Assembly (NCBI RefSeq): GCF_002094305.1
Contig: NZ_LWTX01000003.1
Coordinates: forward strand, 62,001 to 126,000
Source: Prescottella equi
Lineage (GTDB): Bacteria; Actinomycetota; Actinomycetes; Mycobacteriales; Mycobacteriaceae
Length of the DNA: 64,000 nucleotides
Direction of reading: 5' to 3'
The first letter of the stretch is position 1. Each line of letters opens with the position of its first letter. Positions 27,164 to 36,277 of the stretch are shown here, one piece after another. The notes below the pieces were generated by a model. That model had not been told where the DNA came from. It worked only from the letters and a program-made list of their open reading frames with translations, and did not search any database. The translations under genes and the position numbers were made by a program.

Positions 27164-27979
27164 TCAACCCAGTCTGCGCAGCAACCCCATCGCGTCGAAC
27201 GGGGCGTAGCCCTTCATGTCGTTGTCGAAGTACACGAAGGCGTCCCGCCCGGACTCCGTCCACCCACGCACCTTCTCGGCCCAGCGGTCGAGGGCGTCGT
27301 CGGTGTAGCCGCTGGCGTACAGTTCGGCGTCGCCGTGCAGCCGGGCGTACGCGAAGTCCGCGGTGTCCTCGTCGATCCGGGGATAGCGACCGGCGGTGTC
27401 GGCCAGCACCAGCGCCACACCGTGGTCGCGGGCGATCGAAACCATGTCCGGAACAGCGAAACTCGGGTGCCGCACCTCGAGCGCATGCCGGATGGGGCGT
27501 TCGGCGTCGGTGGTGTCGAGAACGCGGTCGTCGGAGAGTTTGTCGTCGCGACGGGCCGCGAGCGTGCACGCCGCAGAGGTGGTGCGCGGCAGCAGCGTCA
27601 GGAACTCCTCCAGCAGCCGGGCATCGAACTGCATGTTCGGCGGCAACTGCCACAGGATCGGCCCCAGCTTGTCGCGCAGCGCGAGGACGCCCGCGGCGAA
27701 GAAGTTCGCGAGCGGCACCTCCACGTCCCGGAGCCGCCGGATGTGCGTGACGTAGCGGCCACCCTTGACGGCGAACACGAAGCCGTCAGGTGTCTCGTCA
27801 CGCCATTTTGCGAAGCTCGACGGCTTCTGCAGCGCGTAGAACGACCCGTTGATCTCGATCGACGTCAGGTGCTCTGCGGCGTACCGCAGTTCATCCCGGT
27901 GCACGAGGCCCTTCGGATAGAAGCCACCGCGCCATCCCGGGTACACCCACCCGGAGATGCCGACACGGACGTCCACCAT
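27164..27979 (-). CDS. DUF72 family protein
   Basis: 271 residues with the DUF72 TIM-barrel signature: VRVGISGWVYPGWRGGFYP at the start, EINGSFYALQKPSSFAKWRD, FVFAVKGGRYVTHIRRL, GPILWQLPPN, and FVYFDNDMKGYAPFDAM at the end. The family is widespread and its biochemical role is not settled. Convergent with the lipoprotein gene; no functional link to steroid genes. Confidence 0.85.
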   Translation of the reverse strand: MVDVRVGISGWVYPGWRGGFYPKGLVHRDELRYAAEHLTSIEINGSFYALQKPSSFAKWRDETPDGFVFAVKGGRYVTHIRRLRDVEVPLANFFAAGVLALRDKLGPILWQLPPNMQFDARLLEEFLTLLPRTTSAACTLAARRDDKLSDDRVLDTTDAERPIRHALEVRHPSFAVPDMVSIARDHGVALVLADTAGRYPRIDEDTADFAYARLHGDAELYASGYTDDALDRWAEKVRGWTESGRDAFVYFDNDMKGYAPFDAMGLLRRLG

Positions 27980-28092
27980 GCGGCCGCAGTGTAGTCCGTC
28001 CGATCGACGATTCCTCGGACTCGGTAACTCCTGTCCCGAGGTCGGGGTACCTTACTGATCGCCAGATTCGAGATGTAGGGGGATTTTCTTCC

Positions 28093-29259
28093 ATGTGGGG
28101 TTCAGATCCGAGACGCGCGGCGAGACGTCGACTACGCCGGGGAGTGGTGGGCGCATCGCTCGCGGCACTGGTGGCCTTGCCACTGGCCGGCGAAGCGGCG
28201 GCCGCGCCCGGAAGCACCGGAAGCACCGGGAGCCTCGGCAGCGCCGCGGCAGGGTCGAGCGGCAGCGCTGCCGCCAGTTCCGACAACGGCAGCGTCACCG
28301 CCGGGTCGGTGATTCCGGGCCCGCTCCAGAACGAGCATCCGCCGCTGCCACCGCTGCGGGACGACATCGCCGCCGCGGCCATCACCGGCGAGGAGCAGAA
28401 GACCGATCGGCTCGTGCGCTTCACCGTCGCGTCGCCGGCGCTGCGCCGCGAGGTCGGCGTGGAAGTGCTCCTTCCGAAGGACAATTCGGTGCCGCGCCCG
28501 TCGATCTACGCGCTCGAGGGCGTAGACGCGCGTGAGGACACCAGCGGGTGGGTCACGATCGGCGGCGCGCCGGACTTCTTCGCGGACAAGAACGTCAACG
28601 TCGTGATGATCAACGGCGGAGTCTCCGGCATGTACACCGACTGGGACCGGATCGATCCGGGCGTCGGACTGCACAAGTGGGAAACCTTCATCACCCAGGA
28701 GCTGCCCACGCTGCTCGACGCCCGGCTGAACACCAACGGAGTCAAGTCGCTGCTCGGCATCTCGATGGGTTCACAGGGTGCGATGATGCTCGCCCACCGC
28801 AATCCCGGAATGTACCGCGGCATCGCGGTCTTCAGCGGCTGCTACTCGACGGTCGACGACCTGGGCCGGCTCAGCGTCCAGTCGACGGTGTCGTCGCGCG
28901 GCGGCGACATCGCCAACGTGTGGGGCGAGGTCGGTGGCCCGGGGTGGGTCGCCCACGACAGCGTCCGGAACGCCGAGGCCCTGCGTGGCATGGACATCTA
29001 CGTGTCGGTGGCGTCGGGTGTGCCCGGCAAGTACGAGGATCCCGCGGCGTCCGACTGGTTCGACCGGGTGTTCATCGGCGGGCCGATGGAGGTGCTGGCG
29101 AACGGCTGCACCCGTCTCCTCGACGCCCGCCTCGACGAATTGAACATCCCGGCGACGTTCGAGTACGAGGCGATCGGCATCCACGGCTGGGCGTACTGGC
29201 GCGACCGGCTGCCGCAGGCATGGCCGACGCTGGCGCGCTCCCTCGACCTTCCGGTCTGA
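28093..29259 (+). CDS. Mycolyltransferase (antigen 85/esterase family)
   Basis: 388 residues with an Arg-rich N-region and signal peptide (VVGASLAALVALPLAGEAAA), then a Gly/Ser/Thr repeat linker (residues about 40-75) and an alpha/beta hydrolase domain. The nucleophile elbow is LLGISMGSQGAMMLA, and HGWAYWRDRLPQAW near the end supplies the catalytic His. The antigen 85 family transfers mycolic acids to trehalose or arabinogalactan at the cell wall, indicating a mycolate-containing host. The GS linker resembles the tail of the protein at 13132. Confidence 0.85.
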   Translation: MWGSDPRRAARRRLRRGVVGASLAALVALPLAGEAAAAPGSTGSTGSLGSAAAGSSGSAAASSDNGSVTAGSVIPGPLQNEHPPLPPLRDDIAAAAITGEEQKTDRLVRFTVASPALRREVGVEVLLPKDNSVPRPSIYALEGVDAREDTSGWVTIGGAPDFFADKNVNVVMINGGVSGMYTDWDRIDPGVGLHKWETFITQELPTLLDARLNTNGVKSLLGISMGSQGAMMLAHRNPGMYRGIAVFSGCYSTVDDLGRLSVQSTVSSRGGDIANVWGEVGGPGWVAHDSVRNAEALRGMDIYVSVASGVPGKYEDPAASDWFDRVFIGGPMEVLANGCTRLLDARLDELNIPATFEYEAIGIHGWAYWRDRLPQAWPTLARSLDLPV

Positions 29260-29291
29260 CCCTCCGCACGACAGAGGTCCCCGCACGACGA

Positions 29292-29325
29292 AGGGCCCCG
29301 CACGGACGAATCCGTGCGGGGCCCT
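29292..29325. terminator. Bidirectional terminator between mycolyltransferase and hsaC
   Basis: AGGGCCCCGCACGGA and TCCGTGCGGGGCCCT pair exactly over 15 bp with a CGAA loop, between two convergent genes. Confidence 0.8.
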
Positions 29326-29353
29326 GTCGCGTCGAGCACCACCTACCGGGTGA

Positions 29354-30259
29354 TCAGGCCTTCGGGATGAACGCCTTCAGCGGCTCCGAGGCCGACCAGT
29401 CGTGACCCCAGTAGCTGTCCGCCGTGATCTCCTCGGCGGTGTAGAAGGTCTCGTCGACCAGCATGCCCTCGGTGCCGAACTCGAGGTCCCAGCCTCCGGG
29501 AGCGCGCACGTAGAACGAGATCATCTTGTCGTTCGTGTGGCGACCCAGGGTCGAGGAGATCGTGAAGCCGAGCTTGGCGACACGGTCCAGCGCCTGACCG
29601 ACGGCGTCGAGGGTGTCGACCTCCGTCATCAGGTGCACCAGGCCGGGCTCCTCCGTCGGCGGCGCCGGGCACAGCGCCAGGCTGTGGTGACGCTGGTTGA
29701 CGCCGAGGAAGCGGACGCGCGAGACGCCGTCCTGCAGCCGGATGGCGCCACGCGGGAGGAAGCCGAGCACCTCGGTGTAGAAGGCGTAGGACTCCGCGAA
29801 CTTGGCCGTCGGCAGCACGACGTGGCCGAGGCCCTGCTCGCCGGTGACCCAGCGGCCACCGTGCGGCGTCACGACCGGGCTGTGGTCGAGCACGGGGCCG
29901 AAGAACACCTCGACACGCGTGCCGGCCGGGTCGTCGAACGCGATGACCTTCTCGGCGTCCCGGTAGTCGGCCTCTTCGAGGGAGAGCTCCTCGACGGCGA
30001 TGCCGGCCTTCTCCACGGCCTCACGGACGCGCTGCAGCGCGAAGTGGTCGCGCACCTCCCAGCCGACGGCCTGGGCCTTGTCGGTGTCGCCCGGCAGGAC
30101 GATCAGGCGCGCACGCCGCTCGTCGAGACGCAGGTACAGGCCGTCCGGGTCGGGGCCCGAGCCGGTCGCCATGCCGAGGCCGTCGACGACGAGCTCACGC
30201 CAGCGGGCGATGTCCTGTGTCTGAATTCTGAGGTAACCGAGACCCCGAATGTCCGTCAT
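29354..30259 (-). CDS. hsaC: HsaC, extradiol dioxygenase for steroid ring A
   Basis: 301 residues, two VOC modules as in type I extradiol dioxygenases. Start MTDIRGLGYLRIQTQDIARW; iron ligands are visible as His in GEQGLGHVVL (about 145), His in GLVHLMTEVDTLD (about 215) and Glu in GGWDLEFGTEG (about 265). Family role: meta-cleavage of 3,4-DHSA between C4 and C5. Forty bases downstream of the HsaA paralogue and probably cotranscribed with it; a strong terminator follows. Confidence 0.92.
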   Translation of the reverse strand: MTDIRGLGYLRIQTQDIARWRELVVDGLGMATGSGPDPDGLYLRLDERRARLIVLPGDTDKAQAVGWEVRDHFALQRVREAVEKAGIAVEELSLEEADYRDAEKVIAFDDPAGTRVEVFFGPVLDHSPVVTPHGGRWVTGEQGLGHVVLPTAKFAESYAFYTEVLGFLPRGAIRLQDGVSRVRFLGVNQRHHSLALCPAPPTEEPGLVHLMTEVDTLDAVGQALDRVAKLGFTISSTLGRHTNDKMISFYVRAPGGWDLEFGTEGMLVDETFYTAEEITADSYWGHDWSASEPLKAFIPKA

Positions 30260-30299
30260 ATCAATCCGTCCCTGAGTGAGGAATTCAGCTGGGTTCGAA

Positions 30300-31472
30300 C
30301 TAGATCATCGAACGGTGGACGCCCTGCGGCTCGCCACCGAGCTGCGTCAGCGCCGACGCGTGGTTGATCGAGCCCGGCACGTGGATGGCGTGCGTGAGGC
30401 CGACGTGCGCGTCACGCCAGAAGCGCTGCAGCGGCAGCGTGACCTTCATGGCACCGCCGCCGGCGCGAGCGAAGATCTCGTCCAGGGCGCTCACGGCACG
30501 CCATGCGGCGTTGGTCTGGGTGCGGCGACCGATGGCGCGCTCCTCGAAGGTGACGACCTCACCCTTCTCGGTCTTGTCCCAGAAGCGGTCGACGGTCTCG
30601 AGGATCGCGACGCGCGAGGCGTTGATCTCGTCGGCGGCCTGACCGATGGCGTACAGGACGTAGGGGTCCTCCTTGATCGGGACACCGGTGACCGCGACGC
30701 GCTCCTTCTGCGCGGCGATGTACAGGGCGAGACCTCCCTCGCACATGCCGATCAGCGACGAGGAGATGCCGAGCGGGAAGATGCAGGAGAACGGGAACTT
30801 GTACAGCGTCTCGTCGCGGCCGGCGTGCTTGGCGCCGTTGCCACTGAGGACGATCTCGGCGTCGATCGTGCGGTACTCGGGGATGAAGGCGTCCTTGACG
30901 GTGAAGTCCTTCGAGCCGGTGCCGCGCAGGCCGACGACGTTCCAGCTCTCGTGGTCGACGGTGTAGTCGGCCTTGGGGACCAGCACGTGCAGGATCTTGC
31001 CGGTCGGCACGCCCTTCTGGTCGCCGACGAGAGCGCCGATCATGACCCACTCGCAGTGGTCGTTGCCGGTGGAGAACGACCAGCGGCCGTTGAGGATGTA
31101 GCCGCCGTCGACCGGCACTGCGACACCCATCGGGGCGTACGGCGACGCGATCCAGGTGTCGATGTCCTCGCCCCAGACCTCCTGCTGCGCCTTGGGGTCG
31201 AAGAAGGCCATCTCCCACGGGTGGACACCGACGATGCCCGACACCCAGCCGGTGGAGCCGTCGACCGAGCCCAGCTTCATGGCCGTCTCCGCGAACTCGC
31301 GCGGGTGGGCCTCGAGGCCGCCGAACTCCTTCGGCTGCAGCATCCGGATGACGCCTGCGTCGCGCACGCGCTTCGCGTTGCCGTCCGAGAGGCGCATCAG
31401 CTTCTCGCCCTCGATGCCACCCTCGCGGATCTCGTCCGCGAACTGCATGATGTTGTCCAAAACCTGACCCAT
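30300..31472 (-). CDS. HsaA-paralogous flavin-dependent monooxygenase
   Basis: 390 residues, same fold and motifs as HsaA but clearly diverged: VDGSTGWVSGIVGVHPWEMA, FSTGNDHCEWVMIGALVGDQ in place of the SSGCDHASW block, HESWNVVGLRGTGSKDFTVK, and RFWRDAHVGLTHAIHVPGSI with the His region but a different tail (GEPQGVHRSMI). It sits directly before hsaC. It may act on secosteroids that still carry a C-17 side chain, or on a different phenol, while the gene at 21694 is the classic HsaA. Start ATG 31472 with AGAGAGAG upstream. Confidence 0.85.
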   Translation of the reverse strand: MGQVLDNIMQFADEIREGGIEGEKLMRLSDGNAKRVRDAGVIRMLQPKEFGGLEAHPREFAETAMKLGSVDGSTGWVSGIVGVHPWEMAFFDPKAQQEVWGEDIDTWIASPYAPMGVAVPVDGGYILNGRWSFSTGNDHCEWVMIGALVGDQKGVPTGKILHVLVPKADYTVDHESWNVVGLRGTGSKDFTVKDAFIPEYRTIDAEIVLSGNGAKHAGRDETLYKFPFSCIFPLGISSSLIGMCEGGLALYIAAQKERVAVTGVPIKEDPYVLYAIGQAADEINASRVAILETVDRFWDKTEKGEVVTFEERAIGRRTQTNAAWRAVSALDEIFARAGGGAMKVTLPLQRFWRDAHVGLTHAIHVPGSINHASALTQLGGEPQGVHRSMI

Positions 31473-31914
31473 AGCTATCAGCTCTCTCTCTGCGATCCCA
31501 CGACGCGGATCAATTCTTAACGGCCAGACCGGTTGCGTTCTAGAGCAATTGGTCTTTCCTGTCCTCCGGCAAGCTCGGGCGACCGGCCTAGCCGAGAATC
31601 TCGGTTCGGGTGCGCCGTGAGGCTTGGCATGCGCGCGGCATGCTCGAGGAAGCTGGGAAGGACACCGACGACGAGAATATCGGCCGCGGCGCCCCGGGTA
31701 CCCGCATTCGGACGGAAAGCAGTGCTCGCGAGCATGCGCCCTCCTGGTGCGGATCGGGGATCAACGCAACCGCTTGCGCTGATCGTGTGTATCGAACGGT
31801 CCCAGGAATCGGCCCGGGAGAACAAAACATCTCCCGCTCAGCGGGACTGGAATTCGGCCACGTCAGAGCCGGTTTCCCAGTCCCACTGAGTGAGCATTTC
31901 GAGAGACTTCCGGA
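31473..31914 (-). other. 442-base gene-free stretch between kstD and the hsaA paralogue
   Basis: No convincing coding frame. It contains the kstD-side terminator at 31832-31846 and, from there to 31473, a leader or promoter region of about 360 bases for the hsaA-paralogue/hsaC operon. A KstR-type half site, GTTCTA, occurs at 31537-31542 without a good partner half. Confidence 0.6.
31832..31846 (-). terminator. Rho-independent terminator behind hsaD-kstD
   Basis: On the minus strand TCCCGC-TGA-GCGGGA is followed by GATGTTTTGTTC, i.e. a short GC stem with a T-rich tail, 69 bases after the kstD stop. Confidence 0.7.
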
Positions 31915-33603
31915 CTACTTCTCGCCGGATCCGACGACGCGCTCGACGTCGCTGTCGGCGACGCGGTTCGCGGCCACGTACCCGAACACCATCGAGGGGC
32001 CGATGGTGGCGCCGGCGCCGGCGTACTCGTTCGCCATGACCGACGCGGACGTGTTGCCCGTGGCGTACAGACCGTCGATGACCGAGCCGTCCTCACGCAG
32101 TACGCGCGCGTCGGCGTCGGTGACGAGGCCACCCTTGGTGCCCAGGTCGCCGGCCTCGATGCGGATCGCGTAGAACGGGCCCTTGACGATCTCGTCCATG
32201 GCCGGGTTCTTCATCGTCGGGTCACCGTAGTACCGGTCGTACGCGCTGTCGCCGCGGCCGAATTCCTCGTCCTTGCCGGTGCGGGCGTAGCCGTTGAACC
32301 GGTCGACGGTCTCGAGCAGGTTCTGCGTCGGTACACCGATCTGCTCGGCCAGCTCGCTGAGCGAATTCGCCTTGTGGACGATGCCCTTGTCGTAGAAGCC
32401 CTGCGGGAACGGGGCCCCCGGCAGAACCTGCGCGAACGGGTACCGCGACCGGGCCTTGCTGTCCATGATGAAGTAGGCCGGCACGTGGCCGCCCTCGAGC
32501 TGGTCGTGCACGAAGTTGACGTAGGGCGCCGACTCGTTGGTGAACCGCTTGCCGTCCTTGTTCACGATCACCGAGGGCGGGATCGAGCGCTCCGACACCA
32601 GCGGGATGACCGCACCCATCGGGTGCATGACCGACGGCATCCACCACGCATCGTCCATGAGATCGACTGCAGCACCCAGCTTCTGGCCGGCGACGATGCC
32701 GTCGCCGACGTTCTCCCGGGCGCCCATGCTGATGTTCTCCACGCCACGCTCGGGGAGGTGCTCCGCGCGCATCGCGTTGTTGTGCTCGAAACCGCCGGTG
32801 GCCAGCAGGACACCCTTGCGGGCACCGATACGCACGAGCTTGCCCTCGCGCTCCGCGGTGATACCGATGACGGCGCCCTTGTCGTCGACGATCAGGTCCT
32901 TCATCGACGTCCGGAGCCACAGCGGAACGCCGGCGTCCTTGAGCGCCATGCGCATCCGTGCGACGAGCGCGCGGCCACCGGTGGACATGTGGCGGCGACG
33001 GATCACGTTGGACGACACCCGCCACGCCGCGACGAGCGACGCCCGGCGACCGGCCCAGGTGCGCTTGACCATTGCGAGGTCGTGGTAGTCCTTGCTCGTC
33101 ACCCACAGGCCCAACGGGCCCTTCATGCTGTTGGGGCGCTGGTACTTCTCGTCCTCACCGAGCTTGCGGGTGTCGAACGGAGTGCACTCGACGGTACGGC
33201 CGAGCGGGCGTCCCCCGTCGTACTCGGGGTGGTAGTCGGCGTAGCCCTTGACCCAGTAGAACTCGATGTGGGGACTGCGCTCGAGCAGCTCCATCATCGG
33301 CGGGCCGTTGTCGATGTACGCGTCGAGACGCTCGTCGGACACCTTGCCCTCGGTGACGATGTCGAGGTAGCGGCGCACCGATTCCCGCGAGTCGCCGGCG
33401 CCCTTGCGGACGAGGACGGGCGCGTTGGGGATCCAGATGCCACCGCCGGAGATCGCGGTGGACCCGCCGTAGGTCTTGCCCTTGTCGATGATCAGGGACG
33501 ACATGCCGCGGTCGGCGGCCGTGATGCCGGCGACCATGCCGCCGCCGCCACTGCCGACGACGAGGAAGTCGACGACGGTGTCGAAGTTGTTGTTCTCAGC
33601 CAT
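31915..33603 (-). CDS. kstD: 3-Ketosteroid delta-1-dehydrogenase (KstD)
   Basis: 562 residues. N-terminal FAD motif DFLVVGSGGGGMVAGITAAD, then STAISGGGIWIPNAPVL, GVLLATGGFEHNNAMRAEHL, and the C-terminal GLYATGNTSASVMANEYAGA with GATIGPSMVFGYVAANR. This is the KstD/fumarate-reductase-like flavoprotein family; it introduces the 1,2 double bond in ring A, the partner step to KshA. Rhodococcus carries several KstD types with different chain preferences. Fourteen bases separate it from the hsaD stop side, same operon. Confidence 0.92.
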   Translation of the reverse strand: MAENNNFDTVVDFLVVGSGGGGMVAGITAADRGMSSLIIDKGKTYGGSTAISGGGIWIPNAPVLVRKGAGDSRESVRRYLDIVTEGKVSDERLDAYIDNGPPMMELLERSPHIEFYWVKGYADYHPEYDGGRPLGRTVECTPFDTRKLGEDEKYQRPNSMKGPLGLWVTSKDYHDLAMVKRTWAGRRASLVAAWRVSSNVIRRRHMSTGGRALVARMRMALKDAGVPLWLRTSMKDLIVDDKGAVIGITAEREGKLVRIGARKGVLLATGGFEHNNAMRAEHLPERGVENISMGARENVGDGIVAGQKLGAAVDLMDDAWWMPSVMHPMGAVIPLVSERSIPPSVIVNKDGKRFTNESAPYVNFVHDQLEGGHVPAYFIMDSKARSRYPFAQVLPGAPFPQGFYDKGIVHKANSLSELAEQIGVPTQNLLETVDRFNGYARTGKDEEFGRGDSAYDRYYGDPTMKNPAMDEIVKGPFYAIRIEAGDLGTKGGLVTDADARVLREDGSVIDGLYATGNTSASVMANEYAGAGATIGPSMVFGYVAANRVADSDVERVVGSGEK

Positions 33604-33617
33604 GGTGATTCGTCAGC

Positions 33618-34484
33618 TCACTTACGGTCGCGCAGGAGGAAGGAGAGCACCGACGCAACCCAGGCGTCGCGGGCCTCGATCATCGTCCAGTGCCCACAGT
33701 TCGGGAACACGTGGAACTCGGCGTTGGGGATGTCGCGCATCGGCAGCAGGCCGAGGTCGACGGGGCTGACGCGGTCGTCGCGTCCCCACGTGAGCAGCGT
33801 GGGCGCCTTGATCTTGCCGAACTGCGCCCAGTACGGGGTGCCGTCGGCCTGCGCGTTGGCCGCGGCCATCGCGGCGAAAGCCTTGCTGCTGTACATGCGG
33901 CGGGCGATCTCGAGGGTCTTGGGCTCGGTCGCGAGCTCCCAGCGCTCCTCGATGAGCTGCTCGGTCACCACGGCAGGGTTGTAGACCATCGACTGCAGCC
34001 AGCGGATGAGGCCCTCGCGGGTCGGGTTGTCGGTGAACTCCATGAGCAGCTTGATGCCCTCGCCCGGGCTGGACGAGAGCACGTTCTTGCCCATGCCGCC
34101 GATCGAGACGAACTTGTTGACGAGCTCGGGACGCGCGATCGCGATACGGGCGCCGACGACACCGCCCATCGAGTTGCCGATGATGTCGACCGGACCCAGG
34201 CCGAGGCCCTCGAGGAAGGCCGGTACGGCGCCGACTGCCTCGACCATCGGGTGGCCGTCGCACGGGTCGGACACGCCGAAGCCGGGGAACTCGAGCACGT
34301 AGCAGGTGAAGTGCTCCGCGAAGTCGGCGAGGACGCCGCGATAGTTGCGCCAACCGGTGACGCCGGGACCGGAACCGTGCAGCAGCAGCAGCGGCGGACC
34401 GTCGCCGGCCTGGTGGTACCGCAGCACACCCTGATCGGTGTGCAGTTCCCGCTTGGAATCCTCGTAACTGATCTCAATAGCCAT
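33618..34484 (-). CDS. hsaD: HsaD, meta-cleavage product hydrolase
   Basis: 288 residues of the alpha/beta hydrolase fold. Oxyanion region LLLLHGSGPGVTGWRNYRGV, nucleophile in VDIIGNSMGGVVGARIA, acid in LLTWGRDDRVSPVDLG and His in VFPNCGHWTMIEARDAW. Family role: C-C hydrolysis of 4,9-DSHA to give HHD and DOHNAA. ATG 34484 chosen; ATG 34496 adds four residues. First gene of hsaD-kstD, divergent from hsaB. Confidence 0.92.
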   Translation of the reverse strand: MAIEISYEDSKRELHTDQGVLRYHQAGDGPPLLLLHGSGPGVTGWRNYRGVLADFAEHFTCYVLEFPGFGVSDPCDGHPMVEAVGAVPAFLEGLGLGPVDIIGNSMGGVVGARIAIARPELVNKFVSIGGMGKNVLSSSPGEGIKLLMEFTDNPTREGLIRWLQSMVYNPAVVTEQLIEERWELATEPKTLEIARRMYSSKAFAAMAAANAQADGTPYWAQFGKIKAPTLLTWGRDDRVSPVDLGLLPMRDIPNAEFHVFPNCGHWTMIEARDAWVASVLSFLLRDRK

Positions 34485-34580
34485 CGTCAGCCTCATGTCC
34501 GTTGCAAAAAATGTCATCCGGGTCACAGCCCATCCGGCGGAAGGGTGCCAGTCGGCGTCGAAGTGGGCCATATCGCATCC

Positions 34581-34639
34581 CGATCAGCGAGACCACCTCT
34601 GGTCGAGGTCACCTCCGCCGAGGGCGGTTCCGCTGATCG
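34581..34639. promoter_or_regulatory. Separated 9-bp inverted repeat in hsaD-hsaB promoter region
   Basis: CGATCAGCG (34581-34589) and CGCTGATCG (34631-34639) lie 41 bases apart inside the 255-base divergent region. Each is followed by AGAC. Could be paired operators on one DNA face; weak evidence. Confidence 0.3.
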
Positions 34640-34739
34640 AGACAGCAATTCAGGGCTGCGGACCTGCGGCCATACGCTCGCAAACATCGACTTCGGCGTA
34701 GCGGACGCCGAGCAGTTTCATCGAATCGGAGGTGGCCCC

Positions 34740-35264
34740 ATGTCCACAGAGGCGATTGCACAGGAGATCACGCTGGGAGCAGAGCCGACTCCGGCGGACA
34801 TGCGACGGGTGATGGGCCAGTTCGCGACGGGTGTCACCGTGGTGACCGGTCTCGACGACGAGGGCCCGGTGGGCTTCGCATGCCAGTCGTTCGCCTCCGT
34901 CTCGCTGGAGCCTCCGCTCATCCTCATCTGCGCCGATCACCGCGGCCGGGCCTGGCCCCGCATCCGCGAGACCGGCCGCTTCTGCGTCAACGTCCTGCAC
35001 GAGGACCAGTCGGACCTGTGCTCCCGTTTCGGGTCGAGCAAGGGCCGCAAGTACGAGGACCTCGACTGGGAGGTCTCCCGTTGGGGCACGCCGTCGCTGC
35101 CGGACGTGCTGATGCGGGTGCACGCCGAGGTGCACGAGGTCCACGTCGCCGGTGACCACGACATCATCATCGGCCGGGTGCTCGAGCTGGACACGGTGTG
35201 CGAGGAACGCCCGATGGTGTTCTTCCGCGGCAAGTTCGGCATCGGAGCTCCCGAACTGGTCTGA
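34740..35264 (+). CDS. hsaB: HsaB, flavin reductase of the 3-HSA hydroxylase
   Basis: 174 residues with the flavin-reductase split-barrel pattern: MRRVMGQFATGVTVVTGLDD, VGFACQSFASVSLEPPLILI, RIRETGRFCVNVLHEDQSDL, and HDIIIGRVLELDTVCEERPM with the phosphate-binding strand. It supplies reduced flavin to HsaA-type oxygenases. The ATG at 34740 follows GGAGGTGG. It stands alone before a terminator, divergent from hsaD, and presumably serves both HsaA relatives in this window. Confidence 0.9.
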   Translation: MSTEAIAQEITLGAEPTPADMRRVMGQFATGVTVVTGLDDEGPVGFACQSFASVSLEPPLILICADHRGRAWPRIRETGRFCVNVLHEDQSDLCSRFGSSKGRKYEDLDWEVSRWGTPSLPDVLMRVHAEVHEVHVAGDHDIIIGRVLELDTVCEERPMVFFRGKFGIGAPELV

Positions 35265-35286
35265 CGGCCACCGGCCACTCCGCTCG

Positions 35287-35339
35287 AACGGGAACTGGCG
35301 GCACCCTTCCGACGTGGAAGTGTGCCGCCAGTTCCCGTT
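35287..35339. terminator. Bidirectional terminator between hsaB and the IclR gene
   Basis: AACGGGAACTGGCGGCAC pairs exactly with GTGCCGCCAGTTCCCGTT over 18 bp, loop 17 bases, between convergent genes. Confidence 0.8.
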
Positions 35340-35360
35340 GGCGCGGTCGGGAGGTGCCCG

Positions 35361-36254
35361 TCAGATCCACTGCCCGCTCTGGATCGACAGCAGTCGATCC
35401 ATCGCGTCCGCGGACCAGGTGTTGACGGGCGGCTCGGGCGCCCGGCGCGCACGCCGGGGAGCACCCATGTCGGGGTAGAGCGTGCGCGACACCTCGCGGG
35501 CCGCGTCGACCACGAGCGGCGCGACGCGCTCGAGCTGGGCGGTTCGCGCATCGCCACACAGCGAGATTCCGGCGACCGGACCCTCGTAGCCGCGCACGGC
35601 GACACCGACACAGGCCACACCGCGCACGGACTCGCCGCGCTCGAAAGCCAGGCCCCGACGCTGCCGGATCCGGTTGAGTTCCTGGTGCAGGGTCGCGATG
35701 TCGGTGATGGTCCGGTCGGTACAGCGACTCAGCCGCGCCTCGTACAGGCTGTCGACCCGCTCCGGGTCGAGCCACGCCAGCATGGACTTCCCGCCGGCCG
35801 TTGAGTAGGCCGGTCCGCGGCCGCCCACTCGCGAGGGCAGCGTCGACGCGAAACGCCCGCCGACCTTGTCGAGGTAGACGCTCTCGCTGCCGTCGAGCAC
35901 GGCGAGATGGACGACCATGCCGGTCTGCATGTGCAGCTCGTGCAGCAGGGGCGCGGCGGCAGCGCGGATCTCACTGTGCCCGCCGTCGCCGCCACCGAGG
36001 CCGAGCGCACGCCGGCCGAGGCAGTAGCCGAACGAGGCGTGTTCCACCCAGTTCAGCCGCACCAACTGATCGAGAATCCGGTGCACGGTCGAGCGCGGCA
36101 ACTGCGTACGGCACGCCACTTCTTCGAGCGTGAGCCGCGATGCGCGACCGTCGAACGCGTCGAGAATCAGGGTCATCCGCTCCACCATCGAAGGCGGCAG
36201 TTCACGGCGCGGGGCCGGCGTGGTGACCGACTCACCGGAATCGACGACTGTCAT
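35361..36254 (-). CDS. IclR-family transcriptional regulator
   Basis: 297 residues from ATG 36254 (an ATG four codons earlier is possible). N-terminal winged helix: RMTLILDAFDGRASRLTLEE, RTQLPRSTVHRILDQLVRLN. The C-terminal effector domain holds the IclR pattern LHMQTGMVVHLAVLDGSES, YSTAGGKSMLAWL, RRGLAFERGESVRGVACVGV. An Arg-rich tail (GAPRRARRAPEPP) follows. Located between hsaB and an LLM/SnoaL pair, it may control either; a CTGATCAG palindrome lies 28 bases upstream of its start. Confidence 0.83.
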   Translation of the reverse strand: MTVVDSGESVTTPAPRRELPPSMVERMTLILDAFDGRASRLTLEEVACRTQLPRSTVHRILDQLVRLNWVEHASFGYCLGRRALGLGGGDGGHSEIRAAAAPLLHELHMQTGMVVHLAVLDGSESVYLDKVGGRFASTLPSRVGGRGPAYSTAGGKSMLAWLDPERVDSLYEARLSRCTDRTITDIATLHQELNRIRQRRGLAFERGESVRGVACVGVAVRGYEGPVAGISLCGDARTAQLERVAPLVVDAAREVSRTLYPDMGAPRRARRAPEPPVNTWSADAMDRLLSIQSGQWI

Positions 36255-36277
36255 CGACACCTCCAAGCAACATCTGA

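Noticed and set aside
31588-31830. 80-residue frame in the kstD/hsaA-paralogue gap
   Set aside because: No ribosome site, no conserved pattern, and it begins at the terminator stem.
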